Under the pieces are notes generated by a model. The model saw only the letters and a list, made by a program, of their open reading frames with translations, was not told the DNA's origin and did not search any database. Below are positions 10,534 to 20,939 of a DNA stretch of 64,000 nt, one piece after another (the stretch's first letter is position 1; each line of letters starts with the position of its first letter). The stretch is from positions 109,534 to 173,533 of the forward strand of contig JAGVSM010000430.1 of NCBI GenBank assembly GCA_022494885.1, read 5' to 3'. The translations under genes were made by a program, and so were the position numbers. The stretch is from Micrasema longulum (Eukaryota; Arthropoda; Insecta; Trichoptera; Brachycentridae).

Positions 10534-11073
10534 TGAGTGATAGAGATAGTTTTGAGCAGGGTGACAATAATATAAAGCGTCGTCTAGTTCTACGTGTTGA
10601 ATATGATCAAAATACATATTTTTATGCTGACATAGAGTCAATTTTAAATATTTCTAGTCTACAAAAACGTAGAATTAATATTAATTCCATATAGTATATG
10701 TTCGACATACTAAATAGTACAATCGATGTTCCATCATTACTAGAACAAGTAAAATTCAATATTCCGACTAGTAGGTTTGAAAAACAATGAAGTACTGTTC
10801 ATCGATCAGTATAGAACAAACTATGGCCTTAATTCTCCAATGACCCGTCTTTGTCGTATTGTTAACTCAAGACAAGATCTGGACTCTTTTGGTTTAAGTT
10901 TACGACGATTCAAACGAGCACTAAATAAATAGTCCAGAGCTTGTCTTGATGTTCTTTATGTTCGTCAATGCGTTTTTCATTTTTTTTTTAATGTTTTAAA
11001 CTATTCTTTTATTGTAATATTTAAACCTAATAATTTTTTTACATGGGCAATGTCCGTAAATAAATAAATAAAT
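10534..11073 (+). pseudogene. LINE 3' end, Jockey-like C-terminus (family L8)
   Basis: The translation gives VEYDQNTYFYADIESIL, ISSLQKRR, FDILNSTIDVPSLLEQV and FNIP. After a frameshift come RTNYGLNSPMTRLCRIVNS and the end LSLRRFKRALNK plus stop at about 10930. This is the usual finish of Jockey-clade ORF2 (SL-RR, hydrophobic segment, short basic tail). Stops at about 10691, 10788 and 10810 make it dead. The 3' UTR ends GGCAATGTCCGTAAATAAATA, and the same tail recurs inverted at 37055-37180. Confidence 0.8.
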
Positions 11074-11075
11074 AA

Positions 11076-11147
11076 TACGCCGTAAATGGTGTGTCCATGC
11101 AGTGCCCTATGCACCATTCAGTGCAGGTAGGAAAAGAAAGATGAATA
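11076..11147 (+). repeat. SINE family B/C 3' fragment
   Basis: CGCCGTAAATGGTGTGTCC, GCAGTGCCCTATGCACCATT and a GATGAATAA tail match the shared 3' domain of families B and C. It directly abuts the LINE tail. Confidence 0.75.
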
Positions 11148-11233
11148 AAAGTGTTTTGCCAAGTTTAAAAAACACGAATTTCATAAACATAGTAATGAAG
11201 AGTCCTGACTAACAAGTCGGGACATAAAAAAAT

Positions 11234-11503
11234 ATAATTGAGGTGGTTAAATGCAAAACCACCACTGTGCATAATCACTTTTTTATAGGAAGATCAACAA
11301 AAACAAAAGCTAAATGACTATTTCTTTAAATTTCAGTGTGCACATTCAACTTAAAATAAATTGTCTCTTCGCTACATGTTATACCGCGCACAGGTGCACA
11401 TTGAACTTAAAAGAAATAGTATTTTTGCTGCTGGTTTAGTTGGTCTTCCCAAAAGCAGTGATCATGCACAGTAATGATTTTGCAATTAAACCCCTCAATT
11501 ATG
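11234..11503. mobile_element. MITE with about 110-bp inverted repeats (M1)
   Basis: The left arm (11237-11345; AATTGAGGTGGTTAAATGC, ACTGTGCATAATCACTT, AGTGTGCAC) is the imperfect reverse complement of the right arm (11392-11503; GTGCACATTGAACTT, GTGATCATGCACAGT, TTAAACCCCTCAATT). The short middle contains CCGCGCACAGG. No coding is present. A second small hairpin (arms 11488-11500 and 11513-11525, AAACCCCTCAATT) overlaps the right end. Confidence 0.8.
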
Positions 11504-11525
11504 CTTGAATAAAATTGAGGGGTTT

Positions 11526-13044
11526 AAGTTTTAAATTTTCAAAATATAAAAAAATAAGATATCAATATTTTTTCATTGAATTTTTTTTTAATATTTGCTT
11601 AACAAACCATAACGCTTCGCCATTATTCCGGTTTTTTACACCCCCAAGAATTTGCAAAATATTTATGTCCTCGCTTTCTCTATGTTCACACATCTTTAAA
11701 TGCACGCAGACAAATTATTTCAATTTTATATTTGGTGTTTATTTTATTTCATTTTATTTTTATGTTTATTTAATTCAGAAAAAACAAAAACAGTTGTTAT
11801 ATAAGAATAAAAAATATAAAAAATAGTACATACATCCAGTTAATGTTTTTCACAAATATAATGAGAGAACATATTACACAGTAAAGAGAAAAATAATACA
11901 TTATATAAGACAAGAGAAAAAAAAAAAAAAAAGAGCTCGTAAGAAGGTTAAGGGATGGGGAAATAGAGTGGAGGAGTGGAGGAGAGGGATTTTCATAATA
12001 TAGTTGACCAATTCAAAATTTTGGTATCATAATAAAATAAACATATTTAAAGGAACATAAACTTTTTAAACACTGACAAATGTTTAATTTTTTTGTGTTT
12101 TTCAGTGGTTTTTTTTTCTTTCTCTGTCTTCCTTGTTTTCTGCTTTGTTTGTCCAATCACTCTACAGCCAAACAAACGCGGCACGCCTTTCTTGATTCGA
12201 TAATGCTTAAGTGTTGTATTATGTATATTTATGTAAGCATACAATTTATATACTTTCACCATTATCAAAGGAATTATCCATGTAGCCAATTATTATAATC
12301 CCTTTATCCTTGTTAATGTATTTTCTTACGCGTTAATATTCTGAAATTATATTAAAGCCAAAGAATTGAGGAGAAATCAGGAAACCAGATCTCCAGCTGT
12401 CTTTGTATAGTATAGTAATAGCTAAAGAGAATTGAATAGAATCCTAACATCACAATAGAAATAATGTAGGCATAGTTATCTCATTCTTATATACCGACCA
12501 AGCTTGTTACTGGGGTCAGTTAAACCTTTTTACAGAATGAATGGTCTGGAAAATAGGTAAGATAAGATTTCGCTAAGTATACTAAAAATTCTTTTAAAAT
12601 GTACAATTATTATCTCCAACAAAGAAGCCTTTTGTAAGAGCAACTTAATAAATACACACTAACTTTAAATTTAAATATATATATTAATAGGTAATATAAA
12701 TAGTACAATATTTTTTTTCGCGCTCTCCCTTCTCCTCCTTATCCTCTTTTCATGCATCCTCCCTTTTTTTGAAGATAATTTTTGTTTAATTATTTTTGTA
12801 TTTATTTTCGTTTATTAATTCTTCTTCATTATATTACATTTTTTTCGTTGCATTTTACAATAGGTGTATACATAAGTTACAAATACAAAAAGAAACTATT
12901 ACATTAACACAAAAAAATCCCACAAAAGCATGGTAGGTGTGTAGATATACATTTTATTTTAAATTTAAATAAACTCATAATTTTTAGATACAGTATTAGT
13001 TCCGAGTCTTAGTTATTTAACTTTAAATAACATCCACGTAAAAC
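11526..13044. other. AT-rich, unassigned
   Basis: Contains purine-rich (11900-11990) and pyrimidine-rich (12720-12775, CTCTCCCTTCTCCTCC) patches that could be old LINE C-termini or UTRs. No motif survives to prove it. Open frames at 11515-11826 and 12047-12298 are low complexity. Confidence 0.45.
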
Positions 13045-13345
13045 TGTAGTACTTTCAAATAAAATAAAATAAAAAATTTGAAAACAAAATGAAGTTAATA
13101 AAGTTAAGGAAATGAAATTAATAAAACTCTAGACAAAATATAAAAAATTATTGAAAAAAAAATATATACAAAGTAAAATAAAATGAAATGAAATGAATTC
13201 AAATTTAATTTAATAAAATAAAATAAAATTACGAAATAAAAAGAAAAAAAATGTTTAATTAAATTGATTGAAGTAAAATGGAATGAAATAAAATAAAATA
13301 CAAAAATAATAAAATGAAATGAAATAAAATTACACAAAATAAAAT
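13045..13345. repeat. Low-complexity (TAAAA)n-like tract
   Basis: An irregular run of AATAAA, TGAAATGAAA and TAAAATAAAA units over 300 bp. The Phe/Tyr-rich open frame on the minus strand is a by-product of this bias. Confidence 0.8.
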
Positions 13346-13797
13346 TTTAAAAACAATGAAATTAATATGTTCGTTTAAAACCGCAGTATAAAGATCAAAC
13401 TATTACAATAAATGTAAATATAAATAAACAATTCACCGGAACCTTTTTTAGACGGTCTTTTATTACACAGTTTCGATATAACACGGTACATAAATAAAAT
13501 AAAATAATATTCGATCATTAATTTTACAATGCTTAATGCGTTAATATAATTATCTATATATCGTATAAACATTATATTGTAACATATAGGTTTTAGGCAT
13601 ATTTTTAGACATGATTGTTTAAAACTAAACTTATTTTTTTATCTGGGAAATTCAACAGAACACATTTTCTTATATAATACAGCCTAAATAAAATAAGTAT
13701 ATATTGTTTTAAAAATATGTTCCATAGATAATCGTAGCTCCAGCTTATAAAGATTCGAGACAGATTTCAACGAAGCTGCGGGCTGAGGGTTAGTTAT
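13346..13797. other. AT-rich, no feature seen
   Basis: No LINE, SINE or inverted repeat was recognised. The open frame at 13375-13572 (minus) is Ile/Tyr-rich and unremarkable. Confidence 0.5.
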
Positions 13798-13875
13798 ATC
13801 GCCGCAGCGGGCAAAGTCAGTTTAATCGCCGCAGTAGGCAAAGTCAGTTAAATCGCCGCAGTAGGCAAAGTTACA
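13798..13875. repeat. 27-bp minisatellite, 3 units, CpG-bearing
   Basis: Units start at 13798, 13825 and 13852 with ATCGCCGCAG followed by GGCAAAGTCAGTT. They differ at only a few positions. The unit is GC-richer than its surroundings and belongs to no element seen elsewhere here. Confidence 0.9.
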
Positions 13876-14447
13876 GTGTTTAACGGTACATTTAAGGTTG
13901 CGTTATACATTGTTAACTTCGCCATTAAATGTTCAAAAAACATATGTCTGAATTTAATAAAGGGAAAATGTCGTTAGTAAACTGTATAACAAAGGTAGAG
14001 CTAATGAAATGTGGGATGTCTCATCAGTCTGAAAATGTCTTACATTCTTGTCAAGTGGCTGACACCTCCATGTAATTATTGCGAGAGTGGAGGAATTCCA
14101 GGCAAACATCCCGTGCGTACATTAAAGTGTGTAGGCATGTGCAATTATTTTCTCACTCCAAAAAGTCGACGGTGGAAAAATTTGAGCAAAAATTGATTTT
14201 TTTTATTTTTAAAAAGTTTAAATTTATTATTCTTGTCAATGCAGGCCCCATTATTATTCACAATGGTGACATGTATTCGAATGGTCCATTTTATTAATGA
14301 ATATTTCCGATTTTATCATATTATCTCTCGCCTGCTTTCCGAAGGGCCGAATTTTTTATCATATAAAAGGTACATTTTTTGTATGATTTTTTCTATGCTT
14401 ACTTTCGTACGCTTACACCGCAAGGACTATATTTTACGTTTGTCCTT
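13876..14447. other. Unassigned sequence
   Basis: Mixed composition, with several short open frames (14011-14297 and 14233-14592, plus) that lack recognisable domains. Part of the later frame runs into a SINE. I see no support for a gene. Confidence 0.45.
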
Positions 14448-14510
14448 TAGACTAGATTTCACTCCGTACGGAGTTATTGAGATTACAACAGACGTGAAGA
14501 AAATGTTCAG
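14448..14510 (+). mobile_element. Diverged foldback end
   Basis: CTAGATTTCACTCC, GGAGTTATTGAGATTACAAC and AGACGTGAAGAAAATGTT follow the same order as the terminal part of the foldback family, at low identity. Confidence 0.45.
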
Positions 14511-14805
14511 TCATCTGCTACATCAAAGTGAGGTGATTAGTCCTACGCTTCAAGTGCCAGTCCAAAACAATGAAATATTGCAGTTTATTTAATAACCTCG
14601 TTCACAATACCAGGAATCGAACCCAGGACCTCGAGAATGGTAGGCGAAAGCTCCGACCACTACACTACGAGACGGACTTATCTGTACTAGATTTCCCTTT
14701 TTCCATTTACCTAAGAGTTGCCATCGAACCGAAAACACTCGTCAAGGGTTCTGGTTCTAATTCACGCACAGAACTGCATTCTTCATCCGCCTGATCACAG
14801 AACAC
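14511..14805 (-). repeat. SINE family C, near full length
   Basis: On the minus strand it runs as follows: upstream domain (GAAGAATGCAGTTCTGTG, GAACCAGAACCCTTGACGAG, GTTTTCGGTTCGATGG), tRNA-like head (GTCCGTCTCGTAGTGTAGTG), clean B box (GGGTTCGATTCCTGG) and shared 3' domain (CTTGAAGCGTAGGACTAATC). It is one of the most complete copies and defines the order upstream domain, tRNA domain, tail. Confidence 0.8.
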
Positions 14806-15159
14806 AATGTATTTATAACGACGTGAAATAATGTATTTATTGCAAAAAGAAATTCATTTTAGAACCTGAAAGTCTGAAATTTTTAGGTGTCCGAGATACC
14901 AATATACTGAGGCCCGTAATACCAATTCAATTATGCCCGAAGGACCTGAGTTATTAGAATCTCGAAGATCCATAAATTTCCGCTCAAAACATTTCATTTT
15001 TTAAATTATGTATTTAAAAATCATTTTTCAAAACGGAATAAGACGCTTAGCTTATATTTTAGAAGTTTGTAAGCAAAAGAAAGATAGGATTTGGAATAAA
15101 GTTATAAAAAAACACCACAACACCCAGGCCATTTGAAAACAAATAATGTTTTGGATTTT

Positions 15160-15235
15160 TTTTTAATCGAACCCGAGATGCCGGTTTCACAGTTGGCCAT
15201 TTTACCAACTGCGTCACGGTGCTTGCTAAAACTGA
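15160..15235 (-). repeat. tRNA-like SINE fragment, family E
   Basis: The minus strand reads GCACCGTGACGCAGTTGGTA (A-box like), then CTCGGGTTCGATTAA (B-box like) and an A run. The head differs from the other four families. The 3' part is not identifiable. Confidence 0.5.
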
Positions 15236-15705
15236 TAATATTGACGATATTTTTGATAATCGAAAATAACCTTTTGTCAAATGTCATATTATGCACATCG
15301 AAACCAGTAAGTTGTATAATTTACCTGGTTTCCAAACTAACTTCAAAATCGCATGCTGGCCGAGATATACAATACCAGAAACATAATCTATTGATGAGAA
15401 ACTGTTAGTTATAGCGTTGTTTCATTGATTTCACGTTGCACGAATAACAAATTGAAATACTTCGATTTTAAAATAATTATTAAATGACGTTGGGGCAACA
15501 GAAACACAATTTAGGTCTTAATTATTTAATAATCTTTTGAAGTAACGACCCTACTGATTTTCATACGTTTAGTATACATAAGTACCAACTCTTATGTAAT
15601 ACCGCGAAAACGACTTACTTTTATTTTTCAATGTTTTATTTAATTCAAATTATTGTACAAGTTTTTAAAATATTTCTTTGTGCATATTTTGGGAAATAAT
15701 TATAT
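15236..15705. other. Unassigned
   Basis: The open frame at 15133-15408 (plus) overlaps the tRNA-like fragment and has no known domain. The rest is AT-rich. Confidence 0.45.
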
Positions 15706-15990
15706 ATCAGGGCGGATAAATCATTCGGTTCTGGAGTGAAATTTAATCTAAATTCTGGACGAGTGTTTTTGACTCGACTGCTACTTACAGGTAAAAATCC
15801 TGAAAAAAGAAATCGACTAGAGATAAGTCCGTCTCGCAGTTGAGTGATTTTGATTTTCCAAGGCCGAAATTAGATTCCTGATAGAACAACGTAATAGATG
15901 GTATAAAATGTAATTCTAAACTGCAATATTTCCTGTTTCTAGACTGACATAAACAATCGAGACCCTAAGCACCAATAGGTGCGGAAAGAG
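15706..15990 (+). repeat. SINE family C, eroded
   Basis: The upstream domain is recognisable (GGCGGATAAATCATTCGGTT, GACGAGTGTTTTTGACTCGA), as is the tRNA head start (AAGTCCGTCTCGCAGTTG). The B box is mostly lost. The tail keeps ACCAATAGGTGCGGAAAGAG. Confidence 0.65.
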
Positions 15991-16139
15991 AAGTTATATT
16001 TCTACACTTTGTATATTTATTTATTATTATTATTATTTTCTTTATTTTTAAATAAATATGGATTGATAATATGGTCGCAGTGTAGTAAACGAATGCAAGA
16101 TTTAGTGAAATGAACAATGAATAAAACACTTAAAGTAAC

Positions 16140-16510
16140 ATTTAATTTTATTTAATAAACCAGAACTACAGATTTATATAAAATAACAAAAATGCCCAAT
16201 TTAGATAAATTAATTTACATAGAAAAGGTAAAGATGATATTTAAGATGAAAAATAATAACATAAAGACGAATATTAAATTAAATTTAAACAACAATAAAA
16301 ATACAAGAGTGTCGAATAATTTAACTTACGAACAACCTAGGATTAACAGGAAAAGAAACAGTTGTGTGTATACAGCAATAAAGTTCTACAATTCACTTTC
16401 TAATTTCTTAAAAGATATACAAAATATATATGCACTTAAAAAACAACTTTTAAAAAAGTGGCCACGTGACGAGTGATATAATACGATGTTATTAAATCGA
16501 CTTTTATTTG
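16140..16510 (+). pseudogene. LINE ORF2 C-terminus (L1-like family)
   Basis: The open frame from 16192 ends at a stop near 16476 and contains TAIKFYNSLSNFLKDIQNI followed by LKKQLLKKW. This is the usual last segment of Jockey/CR1-like reverse transcriptases (aromatic-N-x-LP, then a basic helix). Only about 95 residues remain. A family D SINE follows 10 bp downstream. Confidence 0.7.
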
Positions 16511-16520
16511 TGTCATAATA

Positions 16521-16712
16521 TACGGGTTGTGGTCCCGTGGCTAATGTCTCGGACTCACGGCTCAAAGGTCCGTGGTTTGAATCCCACTCTACCCTAACTC
16601 GATTGCCATGTTCTAATAGTGAGTTATTTACGACTCGTTGAAAATGGCCCTCAAAATTAAATATTTGGGTAAATCATAAGAACGCAAATATTTCTTTCTT
16701 TAAAAAAAATAA
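16521..16712 (+). repeat. tRNA-derived SINE, family D
   Basis: GGTTGTGGTCCCGTGGCTAA (A-box region), TCTCGGACTCACGG, then GTGGTTTGAATCCCAC (B box). The body has TGAGTTATTTACGACTCGTT and AAATATTTGGGTAAATC and ends in an A-rich tail. The same body occurs at 22855-22945, 57660-57822 (minus) and 18455-18585 (minus). Confidence 0.8.
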
Positions 16713-16835
16713 ATATATATATATCCCCTTATACCAGTACTTCTGCTTATTGGGAATATTTAGTAAAAATATAATATGTGATGTAATATGTAAAGTAAAA
16801 CTTTGTCATAAATAAATAGATTTCTAATTTTTTTA
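16713..16835 (+). repeat. LINE 3' tail (family L3)
   Basis: ATCCCCTTATACCAGTACTT, GGGAATATTTAGTA, TAATATGTAAAGT and TTTGTCATAAATAAATA match the inverse of 28845-28970 over about 115 bp. The terminal TAAATAAATA is typical of LINE ends. Confidence 0.65.
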
Positions 16836-16937
16836 TTTTTTTAAAAGTAGTAAATGAAAAAATTGGTTATATTATAAAGGCATAGAGTACATTTTCGAGG
16901 CGGAATTATGTAGGTCTAGGTATTTACCGAGTTTGTT

Positions 16938-17005
16938 ACCTGTTATTGGCTAGTTAAGATGGCCAATGACAGATCAAAAGCCCTGTATATGCCTTGTAAT
17001 TTAAA
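16938..17005 (+). mobile_element. Foldback family scrap
   Basis: TTATTGGCTAGTTAAGATGG and ATGACAGATCAAAAGCCCTGT are family landmarks with most of the element missing; the two arms lie almost back to back. Confidence 0.55.
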
Positions 17006-17756
17006 GGACTTATTATCTTTTATGAAACCCCCGGGGCATATTAATGTTACTACATTAATTAATGAAGGTTTTAGCAGAATAATCTATTCATGCAATGTCG
17101 ACGTTGCCTAAGGGATGCCATACAAATGTCAGTGGTCAATGTTTTGAGAACAATATAATAAAGTAAATCAAGGTGCAGCTATATTTATCGCTATCTATAA
17201 TAACTGTCAACCCTTAGCGCACATCTAAAAGTAAAGAATACTAATCAGTCAGTTTTAAATATTCACTTTAACTCATTTTCAAAACTAACAAGGCGAAAAT
17301 TTTATATTTCTTTACAATCAAACCGCGAAAATAACAAAACACAGAAACTTTAAAATCTTTTATTATACCCCTCACTGTAGTGTTGTCAATTTTTTATCAA
17401 TCAAATAAACGTGGTCAGTACAATCACCTTTTTCTTATTTCCCAGTATGGCAGTGAAGGAATAGAGTGTAAGTACCAAACTGTGACCGCGGCCGTACTCT
17501 CCAGATCCCGCTTCGGAAAAGAAGAAGAACGTAGTAGTACAAATAAAACAAACAACGATACAGACCACAAACGTACATCAAATTATCAAGACACCACTGG
17601 CATAGTCCTAACACAGATCCTTACATGATCCCTATCGAACTCAGGCAAAATTACTTCTCGTCATAACACCAATCCCTCACAAAAATTTGTCTAATTGTCC
17701 TAATACCAGCAGTAGGAACAATTCTGTGCAAAGACCATAATTTTCCTAACAACCTC
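17006..17756. other. Unassigned; one unremarkable open frame
   Basis: An 82-codon frame (17380-17628, plus) is polar and charged, but I recognise no domain or splice context. It lies just upstream of a LINE remnant and may be part of the same decayed element. Confidence 0.4.
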
Positions 17757-18030
17757 TCGGAGAACAAGTAGAAGAATGGGTATATCTAGGATCTGTAAAG
17801 ATGTTTTTAAGAAACGGAAAAGTAGAAAAAGATGTTGAAAGGAGAGTAAATAAACGGTTCACTAAAAACAGTAATTTCTTATAAAAATATGTTGCTAGAT
17901 TGGCAGTGCAGAACGGTGTTTCAGTCCCAGCATTTATACATGGTAGTGAAACGTGGGACTGGCAGAGGAAGGATGAAAGCAGACTGAAAACGGTCGCAAT
18001 GCGATATCTTTTATTTTTCATGCTCCTTCT
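17757..18030 (+). pseudogene. LINE L2 fragment
   Basis: The plus-strand translation reads QVEEWVYLGSV, VEKDVERRVN, ARLAVQNGVSVPAF, HGSETWDWQRKDESRLK and AMRYL. It matches the block at 42.3-42.6 kb and, in reverse, 33.6-34.05 kb. Stops and a truncation before the WFGHV domain are present. The minus-strand frame here is a shadow. Confidence 0.75.
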
Positions 18031-18454
18031 TAGACCTTCTTGAAATGAGTACGTCCGAATGTTCGATATATTATTTAACACATTTCGGCAATAGTATAAT
18101 ATGTAAGTAAACGCGAAGGGGTTGCTATAACATGTACTTGCATGACATTATGTACTAATACAATGTACACGGAACTTATCCATGTACATATATTTACGAG
18201 TATATAATAATACGTACATAGTGAAGGATTCATTTCTCACGGCTATTACTAACTATAACTTTACTCCTGTGGTCAGATGCTAGGTAGATTAATTACGATA
18301 CTTGTAAAGCTTTACGGAAGCCTTCATTGTGACGTCACAGAAAATCTTTTAACATAACCTTACACTACATTCCGTAAAATCATTGAATGTAAAATATCGA
18401 CGATTTTAAAAATAATTTTATGACGTATCTAAAACATTGTAAATATTTAAATTT
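18031..18454. other. AT-rich, no feature seen
   Basis: No element recognised. A GTGACGTCAC palindrome at 18329-18338 is noted but unsupported as a site. Confidence 0.5.
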
Positions 18455-18585
18455 TGGGGCCATTTTCTGTTATTTTTTTGTAAAAAATCGTGTTAGAAAA
18501 TGTAAAATATATTGCGGCAGAGCGGAATTCAAACCTTCTGATACGGATTCCGCTACAATACCACGGAATCACGACCCGTACTTTC
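18455..18585 (-). repeat. SINE family D, diverged
   Basis: The minus strand has a tRNA-like head (CGTGATTCCGTGGTATTGTA) and a B-box region (AGGTTTGAATTCCGC). The body ends near AAAATGGCCCCAAAATTTAA, like the 57.7-kb copy. Confidence 0.6.
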
Positions 18586-18799
18586 ATATTTGACATAGTT
18601 TTTTTTCCCTTTTTCTTATGAGAAAATACAATTTTTTACAGATCTACCTGTCTCCATACGTATTTAGCGCCCTCTTTTTCTTTAAATTTCTCTCACTTTT
18701 TTGCGCGTTCCATGCGGATATTGGCGTTTTGTTAATCTTGAAGAAATTCTTCCGTTACCAGGCGATAATTAATCATATTTTGTAGGTTGTATAATAAAC

Positions 18800-19012
18800 T
18801 ACTTTTGACATGCAATTGCTATACACGCCTACATCACGCCTGCAAAACTCTATTCACCTCTACGAGTGCGAATTGTGGATTCACACTTGGTCCCAAGTTA
18901 GCCAAATATCGGGTTTTGAGACTGATGTCAGAAGAATTTTGGGTGTGTGGTGGTTTGACTTGGAGGAATACAGAAATATGAAAACGGACTCAGAAAACTT
19001 CATGACAGCTGT
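18800..19012 (+). pseudogene. LINE ORF2 C-terminal fragment (family L9)
   Basis: The frame from 18810 gives YECELWIHTW followed by GFETDVRRILGVWWFD. This fits the CE-W, then F-RR-LG-W-D order found after the reverse-transcriptase core of RTE-type LINEs. Only about 60 residues remain and no 3' end is seen. Confidence 0.45.
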
Positions 19013-19053
19013 AATCAAGTGGAAGCGATAAGCTTTCTCTTGAGAAGCTTTGA

Positions 19054-19330
19054 CTACGCTTGCCCACTCAACAAGGCATTAAGTTCTCGACGTCCGCTGC
19101 AGACTATCAATGCAAAAAGTAGAGGTTGTAGGGGGGGTTTTCCAGTCCATTCCACCCGAGTTGCTCCAATGTTTCTTATGTCAAGGCCACCGCATGGGGA
19201 TGAGCGTTGTCTTGGAGAATAATTACCTGTCTTATCCATAAATCTCGCCGTTTCCAACGATATGCAAGTCTCATCTCGCTTAAAACATCGCAGTAGTATG
19301 CAGCGCGTATTTATGTACTGCGATGAATAA
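19054..19330 (-). pseudogene. mariner-family transposase remnant
   Basis: Read in the right minus-strand frame, it gives YYCDVLSEMRLAYRWKRRDL, then VIILQDNAHPHAVALT, a stop, then ETLEQLGWNGLENPPYN. This is the mariner pattern: Y-C-VL, L-R-K, catalytic Asp in LxDNARPH, LGWE-L-HPPYSPDL. The second catalytic Asp is retained. The first catalytic block, the helix-turn-helix N-terminus and the inverted repeats are not seen. Several stops make it inactive. Confidence 0.75.
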
Positions 19331-19404
19331 ATTAGTTTTAAACATAGTTTTTTCCTTGACGATAGATTCTTAAGAAAAAAGTTACCTAACACTATAAATC
19401 TTCA

Positions 19405-19760
19405 GGCTGTTGAAAAATACAGTTCTGTGTGTTAAATAGAAGCAGAACCCTGGACGAGTATTTTAAACTCGATGATTACCTTTAAATAAACATCCTGAAT
19501 AAGGATATAAGGGCAGATAAGTCCACCTCGTTGTATAGAATTCAGCGTGTCGTGTATCATTCTTGAGGTCCTGGGTTCGATTCCTTGCAATGTAGACATG
19601 ACAAGATTTCGGAAGTTGTTTAAACCGGAATATTTCATTGTTCCTGAACTGATCATCCTACTTTCATGTAACAGATAATCGAAAAATGGCGCATTTGGTT
19701 TACAAATGCAGTTCCAGGTGCACCATCGAATGCAGAAAGGGGAATAATGATGGCGATGAA
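19405..19760 (+). repeat. SINE family C, near full length
   Basis: Upstream domain (ACAGTTCTGTGTGTTAAATA, AGAACCCTGGACGAGTATTT, AACTCGATG), then tRNA-like head (AAGTCCACCTCGTTGTATAG), B box (GGGTTCGATTCCTTGC) and tail (GAACTGATCATCC, GTTCCAGGTGCACCATCG, AATAATGATGGCGATGA). Confidence 0.8.
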
Positions 19761-19889
19761 TTTCAGTTCATATTTTAAAATTTCACCTACGTCAAAACTG
19801 AATATGTCGGCTTGCATAATTATTATCATAGCTTACAAGCCTTTTTTAGCTATTCGCAATTTGTTCGGCTTCCTGACGTATTCAAGTAA

Positions 19890-20000
19890 TTAGTGAACAG
19901 GTTGGTATGGAAACCTGATAGAATGGTTGAGTTGGTAAAGCAATTGTAAAACGTTTATTCTATTGACTCCATTGGACTGGGATTATGATCCAAGCTATAC
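19890..20000 (+). repeat. Possible tRNA-like SINE fragment
   Basis: AATGGTTGAGTTGGTAAAGC resembles an A box and GGGATTATGATCC a damaged B box about 60 bp later. The spacing is plausible but identity is low. Confidence 0.3.
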
Positions 20001-20234
20001 TTTTAAGGGACATTGACCCGAATCCGAATTGATTTTCGTTTTCACTCTTCTATATGGCTTCCACATTGTACACACAACGACGAAACATTTTTCCTCCATT
20101 ATGTTAGGCAATATAACAACGCTTGCCGATGAATTGCAAAATATCTAAAATACGTCGTTCGTCGTTCGCAAGAACTCCCCAATGACGATAATTAGTAGCG
20201 AGGTAAAATTTAGATTATCCATGTCGGCGCAAAG

Positions 20235-20310
20235 TCAAGAATACACATTTGTATTTGAAATAGAACCGCAACCCCAGACAAGTGTTTTCGAGTCGATAAT
20301 TGAGGACTGT
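20235..20310 (+). repeat. SINE family C 5' domain fragment
   Basis: TTGAAATAGAACCGCAACCC then GTGTTTTCGAGTCGATAATT match the upstream domain. The tRNA head is absent. Confidence 0.55.
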
Positions 20311-20611
20311 TTTCACAAAGCGAAATATCCACAAAAAAACAAAATGTAGTTTTTGACGGAAATCGATTCTTCATGGGATTTATCGACTAGCGAAATAAAA
20401 TTTTAGCCAAACGAAATATTTCAAAATACCGAATTGAATTGGATTATCATTTAATTGTGCAATAATCATCTCTCCTTTACTAAATATATAAGATTTCTTA
20501 TGGGCGTTGATAAAACGCCAGTTCAACTATTTGAATATGTCACTTATAATTTATATTCATCATTTGGTTTTGTAACTTCTTCAATATTTTCAGTTTACTA
20601 CTCAGTTTACC

Positions 20612-20646
20612 CTGAAGATGGCTCCTGCAATGGTAGCTGAAACGTC
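20612..20646 (+). other. Hammerhead-ribozyme-like motif
   Basis: CTGAAGA (20612-20618; fits CUGANGA) is followed by a stem-loop made from GGCTCC and GGTAGC with one extra base. GAAA (20639-20642) and a nearby GTC (20644-20646) complete the core order. I recall similar CCTGAAGATGG...GAAACGTC strings from insect Penelope-like elements, some of which carry hammerheads. No reverse-transcriptase remnant is seen next to it, and stems I and III are not clear. Confidence 0.35.
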
Positions 20647-20939
20647 GAAACAAATCCAACACACACTGTATCACCCAAAAATGAAACATATTGATAATAG
20701 TGACCGTGAAAACCTTCGCAACTTGTTTTTTTTCTTTTCTTATTTTTAAAATATAAATGTGTTTATTCATTATAGGAGCATATATTTTTAATTTTTGTTT
20801 ATGAATACTATTATTTCATTTTTTTAAATTTTATGGATTCACTATTTTTATTTATCATATGTGCATTAGCGTTGGCCGATATTTTTTTTTCCGAATTTTG
20901 AAACAAAAGGGGTCTAAAAAGATGCTTTTTGGATTCTTT

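Noticed and set aside
13104..13337. Phe/Ile/Tyr-rich frame resembling a membrane protein
   Set aside because: It is produced by a (TAAAA)n-like low-complexity tract.
18329..18338. GTGACGTCAC, and TGACGTCA at 50311: CRE-like palindromes
   Set aside because: One or two such 8-mers are expected by chance in 64 kb; no other promoter motifs lie near them.
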